Assembly (NCBI GenBank): GCA_028023455.1
Contig: JAQFVV010006541.1
Span: forward strand, 248,001 to 312,000
DNA length: 64,000 nt
Source: Epiperipatus broadwayi
Taxonomy: Eukaryota; Onychophora; Udeonychophora; Euonychophora; Peripatidae
Direction: 5' to 3'
A model generated the notes under the pieces. It saw nothing but the letters and a program-made list of their open reading frames with translations. It did no database searches and was not told where the DNA came from. The position numbers were made by a program, and so were the translations under genes. Positions 38,244-49,110 of the stretch are shown piece after piece; position 1 is the first letter of the stretch; the number at the start of each line of letters is the position of its first letter.

Positions 38244-38302
38244 ATCCAATATCCTCAGACTAGTTTCTGGCTCATGGCCTTCGTCAGTGAGGAGCCTTGG
38301 AT
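38244..38302 (-). ncRNA. Hammerhead ribozyme motif in copy A6
   Basis: Minus strand: CTGACGA (position 7 may be any base), stem II GGC-CATGA-GCC, GAAAC, TA, GTC. Inner stem I TCCTCA/TGAGGA is six perfect Watson-Crick pairs; outer ATCCAA/TTGGAT is also perfect. T-to-A replacement of the usual G-U pair keeps the helix. Confidence 0.82.
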
Positions 38303-38453
38303 CTGAGAGCACTGCATCTTCTGGCATCCATTGATTACTCTAGCTTGCTGTGTGTGGTAATATATATATAGTGAGTTTTGCCTGTTTTAACAACAATTAT
38401 ACACAAGCATAAGAGGTGGAGGTCATGTGATGTTTATTAGCAATTTCTATAAC

Positions 38454-39494
38454 CATTGATAAATAGATGTTGACTGTAAAGAATGCTTCTGTTTAGTTTC
38501 AAATTTTAATACTCTTAAGAAATAAACTTTTTAATAGTCCTGGCTAAGAATTTTTTTTTAATTTATCATATAAAATAGATCAAATGTTAATAAATGTTTT
38601 ATTCAAGATGTCCAGTATATTTACCCAAGTTTAAATTCTATTGCTGAATGGTGGTTCCAATTCAACTATGGGAATATAGAATTTCAAGAGGGATAAGTTT
38701 TGCTTATGATGATTTTAAGAAAATATAATCTAATATTAGAAGATCAGTAAGTATTAATGCATATTTGCTGAAACAAAACATATATCATGAGGTTTTATGC
38801 CTCATGCATGATTAAAATATTTTTCTTTGTTTTGAATCACAAAGTGTTTTCATGGGGTTTGAACTAATTCATTCTAAAAAATATATATTTCCTGAATTTT
38901 CAACTGAATGTTTCCAAAAGCTACTATATAATTTAAACTTTTTAAAACTACAGAAAGGTTAGAAGAATTGTAAGAGAAAAACAATGTTATTTTATATGGC
39001 ACGTATATGTAATAATCTATGAGATTAGGGATTGCTATAATAAAAGTTATTGCTTTTGGTAAAACTCGAATGCAAAGAGCCATATAATTTTAATATGTGT
39101 TTTGTCAATAACTAAGGTAAATGTGGGGAATTTAAAAAGATATACATTATTAGAGTAATGATGTTATTTTTAAAGTGCAATTAAATTGTGCTTCTCAGTT
39201 AATCTGAATTAGAAATTGATATTTGTATTCAATGTTATGTCAAAATAATTTTATGTTTTCTTAATGAAAAAAAGGTTACTTTGTAGAAAATGTATGTAAT
39301 ACATGTTACTTGATGTATTCTGTAGTTTTTACAACTGTGTAAGACAATTGTTTTTAGATACTTATGAGTGCATATTACTTTTACATGAAAGAAGATTGTA
39401 AGAATGTGAAGACTACTCATCTAATATTAAATGGGTCAGCTAGAAGAAAAGATGATGAAACAATTTAAAAATTGGATAAGTATTTTATTACATA
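38454..39494. other. AT-rich sequence
   Basis: No gene, repeat or RNA motif recognised; the two minus-strand frames at 38874-39083 and 39235-39420 have no domain. Confidence 0.45.
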
Positions 39495-39790
39495 GGTTTA
39501 CATATTGAAAGTACAAATGGAATGAAATTCATTATAAATAAAAATAAAATAATATTGTGGAGATTTATGATATATCAGACAGAGTGTCTAGATTAATTAT
39601 TCAATTTAATGGAAGATTTGAAATACAGATAATTCAGATTAATACCTCAACAAGTTCTCATTGTTATGAAGAAATAGAGTATTTTCATATGGATGTACAA
39701 AAACTGTAAATCAGACCAAATAACATTTTAAAATTGTTATGGGAGACTTTAGTGCTAGAATTGGTAAACAATTGAAAGTGATTTAGCAAA
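39495..39790 (+). pseudogene. RTE-type LINE endonuclease fragment, decayed
   Basis: Shifting between frames, the plus strand reads GMKFIINK, EIYDISDRVSRLII, GRFEIQIIQINTSTS, EEIEYFHMDVQKL with a stop, and then KIVMGDFSARIGKQ. These match the apurinic-endonuclease domain of RTE elements, which ends in a GDFNAKIG motif. Several frameshifts and a stop are present. It could be part of the same insertion as the 35.6-kb remnant only if rearranged, because the order on the plus strand is reversed. Confidence 0.7.
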
Positions 39791-41399
39791 TTACTTTCTT
39801 TGCATAAAATGTTTCATAAAAAATGATTATGGTTTATTAATGGCAGAACAAATATTTTTTTTCCTTGAAAAATATACCCTCTAATTAAGAAATGTTTAAC
39901 GTGAATATCATGTAATAGCATTATGGACATATAGGAATTTTATATATAAGATTTTTGTAATTACATTTATATAAATAAATATTTTTAGGGGATATCATAA
40001 TTATATTCACTCAATGATTACTTTATTATTGACACTGCATTAGTATTTATTAATACATTCAATTTATATCAAAATTTAATTTTTTATTAATGAATCTTTT
40101 ATTTAGAAATTATATCAATTGGTTGTAAAAAATTACCATGTTGGAGCACATATCGTACCAGCACCCATTATTTATGCCATTCAAACTGATAACCTGAGAT
40201 TTAAAAACACCCTAAGGTTTTGAAAAATAAGATAAGTTTGATTGCATAATTAGTCATATAGATAAGAGACAAATGGAGTAATTCAATGTTATTAATTTTT
40301 ATAAAAAAATCTACCACTATTTCATTCGCAGCTTGATTCAGGATTTATTAAAATAATATCCCCAAAAGACTCTTATTGTTGTTTTTTATAATTCAAATAT
40401 AAATATATATATTACATTGTCCTAAGCACTATAAATACTTTCTATTTCCAAGGGTATGTTACTATTATTATTTTTGGATGTTTGGACTTAATGTAATAAT
40501 GTATATTTGGAAGTGAAAGAAGAATTAGTTTATATGATTTTGCGATTTGAAAATGGCAGTGGTGATATAAGAGCAAATACATAAATGTGTACATAAATTT
40601 TTACAAAGATCTTAGTTTATAATTAAAATATTTGCATTTAGTTATATCAATGATTAAAATATTGACATATGAATTATTAAATGTGTTTACATTGTACCGT
40701 TGTTTATTTATTTAAAAAAAACTGTAAAGCACATTTTTGTATGTAATTTTTTTTTTCTGAAACTTTAATATTTGAAGATAGACAATTGTTGTAACAATAG
40801 GAATAATGTCAGTAGAGTGTGAAAGACTAAACTAGATACTATAGTAACCAGGATTGATGATTATTGACCATCGACCTTAGGATAAAGAAACAAAACTTTA
40901 CTGTTGTTTAATATATTTTTTTAACGTAATCACAATTCTCTATTTGGTTTGATTTCATTATAAATGGCAGAGTAACCAAGAAGCTGCGATCTAGCGATTT
41001 AGTTCCCTCGGTCTTATCCTATCTAATAATTACCATCCATAGGAAGACAGTCAAATTATTAACAAGTATGTATTTGAATGGAAATCAACCTGAAAAATGA
41101 ATGACTATTCTTATACAGCAAGTCTATATAAGTATTACCTAAGCATTCAAAGTTGGTATGTCACCTTCAATTGATTCACTACGACCTAATCAGGTTAAAA
41201 GAACACTTTGAGAAAATCAATTACAAATGGTTTATGAATTCACACATTTGTCATTTAAAATCATCATACATATTAATTCAATATATACCAGAATGAATAA
41301 AGATGTGTAAAATAATTGTCAATTTTTAGGGAAAAAAAGATATTATATGCTAATTAATTTGACCTTTTTTTTTGTATATGATTATTTTTAAATTTTACC
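39791..41399. other. AT-rich sequence
   Basis: A patch at 40966-41035 (GCAGAGTAACCAAGAAGC, then GATTTAGTTCCCTCGGTC) faintly recalls a tRNA-like SINE but has no clean B box. Nothing else recognised. Confidence 0.4.
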
Positions 41400-41940
41400 C
41401 ATTTATATATGTACATCAACTTTAAATTTTGATCAATCAATATAAATAACAACATGCTAGATAAACAAGGCAAAAGTCTCCATACAGTAGTGCCACCCTG
41501 TGCCAACCAGAGTTATCAATGGATGCCAGAAGGCTTGTGCATAAAATCCCTATTAATGCCTACTCATCCAATATTCCCAGACTAGTTTGATCATATGATG
41601 CTTAATGGTTTAACATGCTAGATATCATTTAGTATTAAAATTTTCTTCTTAATTTTAATTCATATACAATATACATGTATGATATATAAGAAATTGATTT
41701 TAAATTTTAATTCATCAATATGAATAGTAATATGCTAGATATCATTTATTATTAAAAAATTTCTGTTGTTCTTTAATTCATATGCATTATATATGTATGT
41801 TATATAAGTAAATTGGTTTTAAATTTCAATTCATCAACATAAATAATAATATGGTAGATATAATTTGATGTTAAAACTCTTTGCTGTTGTTTTAATTTAT
41901 ATGCATGCTATATAGCATACATTGAATGCTTGAAATTAAA
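41400..41940. repeat. 118-bp tandem array
   Basis: Units share ATGCTAGATA followed by TCATTTA, then an A/T run, a TTAATTCATATGCA-type block, TTTTAAATTT and AATTCATCAA blocks. The anchor occurs at 41615, 41732 and 41851 (spacing 117 and 119). A family A element (41464-41611) interrupts the first unit at this anchor. Confidence 0.75.
41464..41611. mobile_element. Family A element, one-armed copy A7
   Basis: Flanked by a perfect 13-bp direct repeat AACATGCTAGATA at 41451-41463 and 41612-41624. It has the usual left terminus ACAAGGCAAAAGTCTCC, one arm up to AGACTAGTTT (the middle of the ribozyme on the minus strand), then the tail GATCATATGATGCTTAATGG. The second arm and the CTGATGA half of the ribozyme are missing. 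The uninterrupted neighbouring tandem units show the empty site. Confidence 0.93.
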
Positions 41941-41995
41941 TTTATTGTCATTTATTCTCATAAGAACCATTTATAAATATACTTATAATGCATTG

Positions 41996-42180
41996 CAAGG
42001 CAAAACTCTCCATACAGTAGTGCCACCCTTTGCCAACCAGAGTAATCAATGGATTCCAGAAGTCTTGTGCATAAAATCCCTATCTAGTCTAGGGATTTTA
42101 TGCACAAGCCTTCTGACATCCATTGATTACTCTGGTTGGCACAGGGTGGCACTACTGTATGGAGAGTTTTGCCGTGTTTA
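41996..42180. mobile_element. Family A mini fold-back, copy A8
   Basis: Two arms of about 82 bp meet almost without spacer around 42090, from GCAAAACTCTCCATACAG on the left to its inverse on the right. The ribozyme and tail are deleted. The 83-codon frame at 41930-42181 is this repeat read through. No convincing flanking repeat. Confidence 0.88.
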
Positions 42181-43455
42181 ATATTTAATATTAGTATTTA
42201 ATATTCTCCTTCAGAAAATAATTGATAACTTCATCATAAGTTTAAAGGATAGATCTGTATGTAGACATTTTATATTTGTGTTATATGTGCATATTTCTTC
42301 ATATGTGAGATTAGAAGTTGTTCTTACATTTCTTTTCACAGAAGTTTAGTATATTAAGAATTGTGTCATCTAGTGATAAGAATTGTGTAATCCAGTGATT
42401 AACATTATTGAATCCTCAGAATTAGTGATGATATAGCAGATATTAAGTCTTTTGGGCCATAATAGAATCCCTATTGTAGATAATAAATCTAAGAAGTCAG
42501 TATTTGCAGTTTAAAAGAGAAGTATAGTTTTAATAGAAAATTGGTTATATAAATATTCAGTGCAGTACAAAGAGAATGTTGATGATTTTAGTCAAAGTTA
42601 AAGTGATCTGACCTTAAAGAATGTATCTATGATTCTGAACTGTTATTTAAAAAAAACCTATTATCATCTTCATTACTTTTCTGTTGTTGCATCTTTATTT
42701 ATGTTAAATGGTAGATGTTTCTTATTCAGATGCAAACGTCAATCCATCCTTATTGTTAGCAAACATTATAAATGTAAATATTATTGAAGTAAAATGAAAA
42801 CTTAGAAAAGAAACAAATATTGTATGCTGTTTGATTATAACTAGTACCATTTGGGAAAAAAACCATAATCAAAGTAAAGTATATACCATTAGTTTTATAT
42901 AAAACGACTTTATGATTTATTTGAAATTTATTTATTTATTATATTTTTCTCTTTTCAGTACATAGGTCATAATACAATGCTCAAGACTGAGAATTACTTA
43001 TATGATAATTTTTTTTGTTTTGTAAATATTCGTTATTTGCATAAACTACAATAATTAGTATATTGTTTTGCAAATATTCCTCCATATGCAAATATAGGTT
43101 GGATATAATAAAATTCCCTTGGCTTCCAATTTATATTTTGGTAAGTAATCAAGCCTCACTAGCTATGTAAAACTCTGTGAGTAAGTCAATTAATGTCTCT
43201 TATCATTGCTCTTTGGTATGTATGCATACTTTGTATACAGTTCATTGGATAGGTAATATTACAATTGTCAATCCATGATTGGGCCATGTTTTACTCATGA
43301 TTAAAATTTATCTTCTCATGTATAGATACACATAACAATTGCTTCCCAAATCTATGGGATTGTTAAATAAGAGTTTAACATCATAATCCAATCCATTACA
43401 ATTGATATCCAATGATTGCACTATTTTATTTTCCATTGCACATTTGCAATACATT

Positions 43456-43459
<4 letters not shown>
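42181..43459. other. AT-rich sequence
   Basis: Nothing recognised apart from homopolymer and TA runs. Confidence 0.5.
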
Positions 43460-43486
<27 letters not shown>

Positions 43487-43523
43487 GAAAAACAAAACAA
43501 TATATATATATATATATATATAT
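43460..43523. repeat. Two (TA)n runs separated by 13 bp
   Basis: TA runs at 43460-43486 and 43500-43523 flank GAAAAACAAAACA. The short frames called here on both strands (YIYIYI) are translations of the microsatellite. Confidence 0.95.
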
Positions 43524-43551
43524 CAAACAGTAAATGTTTCAAAATATATAT

Positions 43552-46020
43552 ATTGTAACGGTAAGAACTCATATGCCTTGTTAACATGTTGCAAAATTCC
43601 ACCACCATTTTCGAAGAGCAGTACAACAGGTGGGTTCAGGGCCTGAGATACCATATTCGTACATAGTCATTTTATTCACAACAAAACCCACGTGACAATG
43701 TGTCTACCCTAACAATAGCAATATCTTTCTAGGCCTGGTGGTCAGGTAAACAAGAGACTCTAATTAATTATTTACTATTATGGACTACTGCTATATACTT
43801 AATACTAGTTGATAATAAAATGAGACATTAATTTTATTATTAAATTAAGCAGAACATGCAAACATAGAAATAGATATATATATAAATATTTAATGATGAT
43901 TAATTAATATACATGTAAATATATTATGCTACCAGGGTATCATATTTAATCACATCCCATGCCTCACGTATAAGTTGTGAGCATTGTGAGATTACACCAC
44001 GAGATCATAATGAGGAGTGCATTTATCAACCCAGCTATCATTCCTTACTTTTTTAATATTAATATACTCTAGTAAATTATAAAAAGATTAGCAGATGTGG
44101 AGGAGTGGAATTAGATTGAGCATAGACATTCATAATCATTATTAAAATGACCTGCTATAGTTTGAATGCTGCCGAGCTATAAGAGAGTCGGCTTTTTAAG
44201 AGAATAACTGCTGAGAAATGTTGGAGGTGAGTGGGGTGGCCAAACATCAGGTCAGAGCCCTTAGGAATGGTCATGAGTGCAGTATCAGTATGAGGTCATA
44301 GCCTTTCCATCCCTGACCACGTGACAAGGTTAGCTGCTATTGGAATTATTTTGTATGCCCTTTGATTAGGGGAACTAAACATTTATAGTACCTCTATTTC
44401 ATTTCTGCGGTTTAAATTGAAGGCATCGATAAACTAGCACAGTTCACACATATAATGCGAACACATTTATCTACTCTATGCTTTGATAATATAAATATAA
44501 AATCCACTTCCAATTCCCACATGACTAAGCAATCGATTTGCCATTTACTAACCCCCTCCTCTTTTTTCATAAAACAACACTGCTTTATTTTAAGACTTAA
44601 CAAACTAACTTTAAAATGAATGATCGCCAAGTAGCTAATACACTATATTAATAATTATAAGATCTCGTCTTCATAATACATATTGAATTTAAATTTTATA
44701 ATTTCTGAGTTGAGTGTTTATTTGAAAGATACTGGTTTTTATTTAAAATTAATGTCGTGCAAAAGAGGAGCAACTCTTCTGCGTATATATGGGAAGAAAA
44801 CAGCAGCTTGGAAATCACGTGAGCATGAAATATAATATTTAACTAATACAATATAAATTTTAGATACCCAAGTAGAATAATAAGAGATCGATTGTTTTAC
44901 GAGGTTCATTACAATATAAGATTATTTACAGATAGTTACAAATTAAGGTACATTATGAAATATAGAGTTAACTTTAGAGTTCAAACATAGTCTTTAATAT
45001 TGGATCTCATGTTACCTTTGATTCATCAAAGTGTGCACACTTGTTTGGAGAGTCCGAGGTTCCTGGTTTAACAACAGTCACATTTAGGAAAATATTGATA
45101 TATAGGCAGCAGCATCAGTTTAGGTTTATCTCATTTTATGGGAAGCTCCATATTGCATAGCCACCAGACTGGAGAAGTGCAGCAGTCACCCCTACTCCTT
45201 GCACATTGTTAGATTTAAATTTGGATCGGGAGAAGAAACAAGTAACAGCATACTTTTTCAGTTTAATAGCTCTGACCTTTTTTAATAACCAGTTGTTGCT
45301 TTTATTCTCTCTTTCTTTATCTTTAGGATCCATCAAACAACTGCGTCATCCATCCAAGCTGTCTCTCTGGTCTGTGCTATATATCCCTTTAGGTCACGGA
45401 TGCATTAGTGGTACAGGTTGAAATTTTCAATCTGACCACTTTTTAAAATTTACCTTTTTACATGATGTAATTTAGAAAAGCTTTTGACAAACCCTTTTTT
45501 CTATAATTGTAAGTTTAAAATACTTTTTCAGCTCTGTCATCTTTTCCCCCTCCCACTATGATTTGCACTCTAATTAGCAGGGGAATTTCTATTTTTAAAA
45601 TGTTTTATGTTTACAAATTAAAAAAACTTTTTAGATTTATAATTTAAGTATTACCTGAACTTGACCTAAATAATAACAAATATGTTTACATTTAAAATAT
45701 AATTATTAGTTTATTTTATAAATTAAAATATTACTTAAATGATCACAATAAGATTAATATGATTATTTAATTTTACACAAAATTATGCACGGCAATTTAA
45801 TAATACTCTGCAGTTCGTTATTTTTAATATAAAGACTATATCGGAGTATATGTGCATATATGACATTTTTAAATAATTGTACATATATTGCATATTATTA
45901 AGCACCAAATCCAATATTCAAGGTCAGAATCTATGTAAACTTATAATGATGGGTGGGAGGTAGAATGATGACAGAACTATGGTGAAACTAAGATTTGAAT
46001 ACAAATCTTACAGTTTCAAT
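43552..46020. mobile_element. Family G long non-coding element, copy G2
   Basis: About 2.5 kb in a (TA)n setting. The left end ATTGTAACGGTAAGA and the inverted right end ATTGAAACTGTAAGA agree at 13 of 15 positions. A strong hairpin at 45984-46018 (GAAACT-AAGATTTG inverted as CAAATCTT-AGTTTC) sits just inside the right end, as in G1. Frames at 44412-44630 and 45136-45421 have no domain. Interior sequence does not obviously match G1. Confidence 0.45.
45984..46018. repeat. Terminal hairpin of copy G2
   Basis: AAGATTTG and CAAATCTT pair around AATA, extended by GAAACT/AGTTTC with a two-base bulge. Confidence 0.85.
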
Positions 46021-46174
46021 ATATATATATAATTAATGAAACAAAACACAAATTGTGTAACTTGCTTTTAAGCTTGTATTAAAATGTTAACTAGAGGGAG
46101 CTTACCACTAGCTCCAATCAAGCTTTAATTTATAAGTGCCAAAAGAGAAAGAATTCAAAATCTCTATCATAATG

Positions 46175-46236
46175 TTCCTATCTCCAGACCAATTGGTTTC
46201 GAGCTTATGGCTTACCTCAGTCAGAAGCCAGGACTC
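46175..46236 (-). ncRNA. Hammerhead-like motif, C unit 1
   Basis: CTGAGGT, stem II AGC-CATAA-GCT, then CGAAA, stem III CC-AATT-GG, GTC, TGGAGA. This is the only C unit of the 46-kb array with an intact GAAA box. Stem I has lost pairs. Confidence 0.5.
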
Positions 46237-46595
46237 CAGATACTAGATCTTAAATACCAACTCAAAAATCAGCACCTATCTAATATGTTACTATCAATTT
46301 GAAAACCTGAATTTTTCAGACATGTAAATGTTTTCAAATCCAGCCTCACAAACCAGATAGCTATATGGGTCTGAACTCAGTTCAGTTTCACAATATATTA
46401 ACTGCCTCAGTAATATAACATCATAAAAACCTTCAAAGATACACTTATAATATTTAATAAAACAAGACACAAATTGTGTAACTTGCTTTTAAGCTTGTAT
46501 TATAATGTTCACTAGAGGGAACTTACCACTAAATCCAATCAAACTTTAATTTATAAGTGCCTAAAGAAAAGGAATTCAAAATCTATATCATAATG

Positions 46596-46657
46596 TCCTT
46601 ATCTCCAGACCAATTGGTTTTGATCTTATGACTCACCTCAGTGGAGAGCTAGGACTC
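46596..46657 (-). ncRNA. Hammerhead-like motif, C unit 2
   Basis: Stem I TCTCCA/TGGAGA is perfect and TCCTA pairs with an outer AGGA. The core reads CTGAGGT and the second box AAAA, the change expected from CpG decay of CGAAA. Confidence 0.5.
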
Positions 46658-46863
46658 CAGACACTAGATCTAAAATACCAACTCAAATGTCAGCACTTAT
46701 CTAATACATTACTATCAATTTGAAAACCTGAATTTTTCAGATGTGTAAATATCTTCAAATTCAGCCTCACAAATCAGATAGCTATATTTCATGTTTTTAA
46801 ATTGGATATGAACATATTAGATAAGTGCTGCCTATTGAGTTAGTATTTTAGATTTAGGGTCTG

Positions 46864-46926
46864 GAGTCCTAGCTCTTCACTGAGGTGTTCCATAAGCTTA
46901 AAACCAATTGGTCTGGAAATAGGAAC
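46864..46926 (+). ncRNA. Hammerhead-like motif, C unit 3
   Basis: CTGAGGT, CCATAAGC loop region, AAAA in place of GAAA, stem III CCAATTGG, GTC, TGGAAATAGGA. Outer stem I TCCTA/TAGGA is kept. Confidence 0.5.
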
Positions 46927-47265
46927 ATTACGATAGAGATTTTGAAATTCTTTCCCTTTTGGCACTTATAAATTAAAGCTTGATTGGAGCTAGTGGTAAG
47001 CTCCCTCTAATGAACATTTTAATACAAGCTTAAAAGCAAGTTACACAATTTTTATAAGTGTACTATTAAAGGCTTTTGTGATGTTATATTGCTTTGGCTA
47101 TTAATATATGGTGAAACTGAACTGAGTTCAGACCCATAGAGCTATCTTGTTTATAAGATGGGATTTGAATACATTTATGTGTCTGAAAAATTCAGGTCTT
47201 CAAATAGATAGTAAGGTATCAGATAAGTGCTGACTTTTGAGTTGGTATTTTAGATCTAGTGTGTG

Positions 47266-47325
47266 GAGTCCTAGCTCTCCATTGAGGTGAACCATAGCTC
47301 AAAAACAATTGGTCTGGAGATAGAG
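47266..47325 (+). ncRNA. Hammerhead-like motif, C unit 4
   Basis: The first box reads TTGAGGT and stem III is damaged (AACAATTGGT). Inner stem I TCTCCA/TGGAGA is intact. Predicted inactive. Confidence 0.45.
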
Positions 47326-47410
47326 ATATTATGATAGAGATTTTGAATTCTTTTTCTTTCAGCACTTATAAATTAAAGCTTGATTGGAACTAGTGGTTAG
47401 CTCTCTCTAG

Positions 47411-49004
47411 AGAACATATATATATATTGTACCAGCACATTATGGACCTGTACCTATCTTTAGAACTAATATATTTCCTTCTCATGTATGTCTTACTTAA
47501 AGTTAATAAATTTTGTTAAATTTGTATAATTAAAAGCTATATAAAATTTCTTTTTTTTTTTTTGTTAAATGTTTATTTTATGTTATGTTTCTGCTCTGTA
47601 AATTTAAAATATGTAATCACTTTTGATGTGACTATCTTAGGATTATCTTATTTTTTTGGAAGAAAATATTTTTTATCTATAGAAATTAGTTTTAAATTGC
47701 AATGAGAAGATAATCTTATTTAAAAATAAAAAAAGAGCAGAAATGTAATGGATTTTTCTTATCTTTTTTTTTTTTTGAGATGTGATTGAATCTTAGGTTG
47801 GATAGACATAAAAGCTTCATTTTATTTTATTTTTTTTGCCTGGCTTGTTCAGGAGATTAGATCAGCAACAGAAGTTGTAATTTTGTAACCATCAAAGCTG
47901 GTCATTACTTTAATCATATTAGTAGCAAGTTAAATTTAAATCACTAGTGAATATTGACTGTAATAAAAAAAAGTATTTTAATATTTCCAGTGAATAAAAG
48001 CACTTGTAACATATTATAAAAAGATGGAAAATATCCGTTGTTTTGCAATAACTGCAGTGATGAAGGGCTAGATTTATATTTAAGTATCAGCTGGGGCCCA
48101 CTCTTATCTGTGGTAAATGTTTCCTGGAATGAAAACATTTAAAAAGTCTGCTAGCAAAAAGAAAATCCAGCTTTTTAAATAAATGCTTCTTTATCCAATG
48201 CAGTGACGCCAGCTGGGTCTAAAAGCAAATTTTCACATTTATATAGTGATATTTTTTTTATTTGAAATCAAATTGTCTAGTGAAGTAAAAGGTTAATTTA
48301 ACGAGGTCTAAGAATTAAAAGCAATTCAACGGATCCAATGAAAATCAACAAGGTGCAGATAATCTATAGGAGAATAGTTTAAGACACTTCTACAAAAGAA
48401 AAGTAAACATACATTTGGAGATGCGATCTTCTTTATTTTTTATTTCATAAAATATATTTTTTTAATTAGGTTTGGTTAGATTTAAAATATTTTTTTAAAA
48501 TTATTTATATCATTTTTTGTACTATTAAATTTTATACTCATAAATAATATGTTACAAAAACAATGCCTAATCCTAGTTGAAATCCTTTTCAATGGGTTGC
48601 AACAATTCAGATTCTTCTTTATTTAAAGGGGGAGTGTGGCTGAGACAATGTAATTATGGGGTCTTTCAAATATTTTATGAATAGTATGTTAAAACATTTT
48701 TTTTTTTGCAGAAGTATATTGTGAATATAAATGTTTGTATATATATATATAATTTTTTTAAATGTCAGTTAATGCATTATTCATTATCTCATATCAAAGG
48801 AAATACCTATTTGGTATTTGTGAGTTTTTCTATAAACCAAGATGGCAGCTCATATTTTTGATAAATGTACAGTTTTTGATATCTATAATATACCAAAGAT
48901 GTATTGGAGTGATTGACTAGACTGGTTTCGATTGTGGCTGTTAGGGTAGGATGGTTTTTATACAAAGAAATAAGATATAATCTACCACAGGTGTGTTTTT
49001 TTTT
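47411..49004. other. AT-rich sequence
   Basis: Homopolymer runs of T and A; no gene or shared repeat recognised. Confidence 0.5.
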
Positions 49005-49110
49005 CATATGTCATAGCATTGACTGGGATGCAAACCCACACCCATCTGCAACCAACTGCTTGCTTGCAAGGCAGGTGTGATGACTTCTCGGCTAACAATG
49101 CTTCAAACAA
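49005..49110 (-). repeat. tRNA-Ala-like SINE, second copy
   Basis: Minus strand: TTAGCCGAGAAGT (A-box region), CTTGCAAGC anticodon region, GGGTTTGCATCCC (B box), then CAATGCTATGACATATG and an A run. Same tail as the copy at 31421-31495. The part between the anticodon and B box is longer here (an extra GCAGTTGGTTGCAGATGG-like stretch). Confidence 0.65.

Larger units (their letters stand above)
38110..38441. mobile_element. Family A fold-back retroelement, copy A6
   Basis: Flanked by a perfect 12-bp direct repeat AATTTCTATAAC at 38098-38109 and 38442-38453. Same subfamily as A3 (TTGCCACACACAGC). The right arm is cut short: sequence passes from the ribozyme strand's GAGAGCACTGCA directly into TTCTGGCATCCATTGATT. 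A (TA)n run has grown inside the left terminus. The tail is GTCATGTGATGTTTATTAGC. Confidence 0.92.
46035..47410. mobile_element. Family C array: two tandem units facing two inverted tandem units
   Basis: Four units of about 400 bp: two in minus orientation (about 46040-46440 and 46455-46790) then two in plus orientation (about 46790-47085 and 47090-47410). Each starts or ends with the ACTTGCTTTTAAGCTTGTAT, TAGAGGGAGCTTACCACTAG and CAAGCTTTAATTTATAAGTG blocks. Each holds one hammerhead-like motif, 421 bp apart in the first pair and 402 bp apart in the second. Units 1 and 4 also keep the CTGAACTGAGTTCAGACCC-type block shared with family A. No reading frame. The ends lie in TA-rich DNA, so a flanking repeat cannot be judged. 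Confidence 0.88.

Noticed and set aside
14258-43646. Open frames made of YIYIYI or CVCVCV at 14258-14449, 37919-38221 and 43308-43646.
   Set aside because: They are translations of (TA)n and (CA)n microsatellites.
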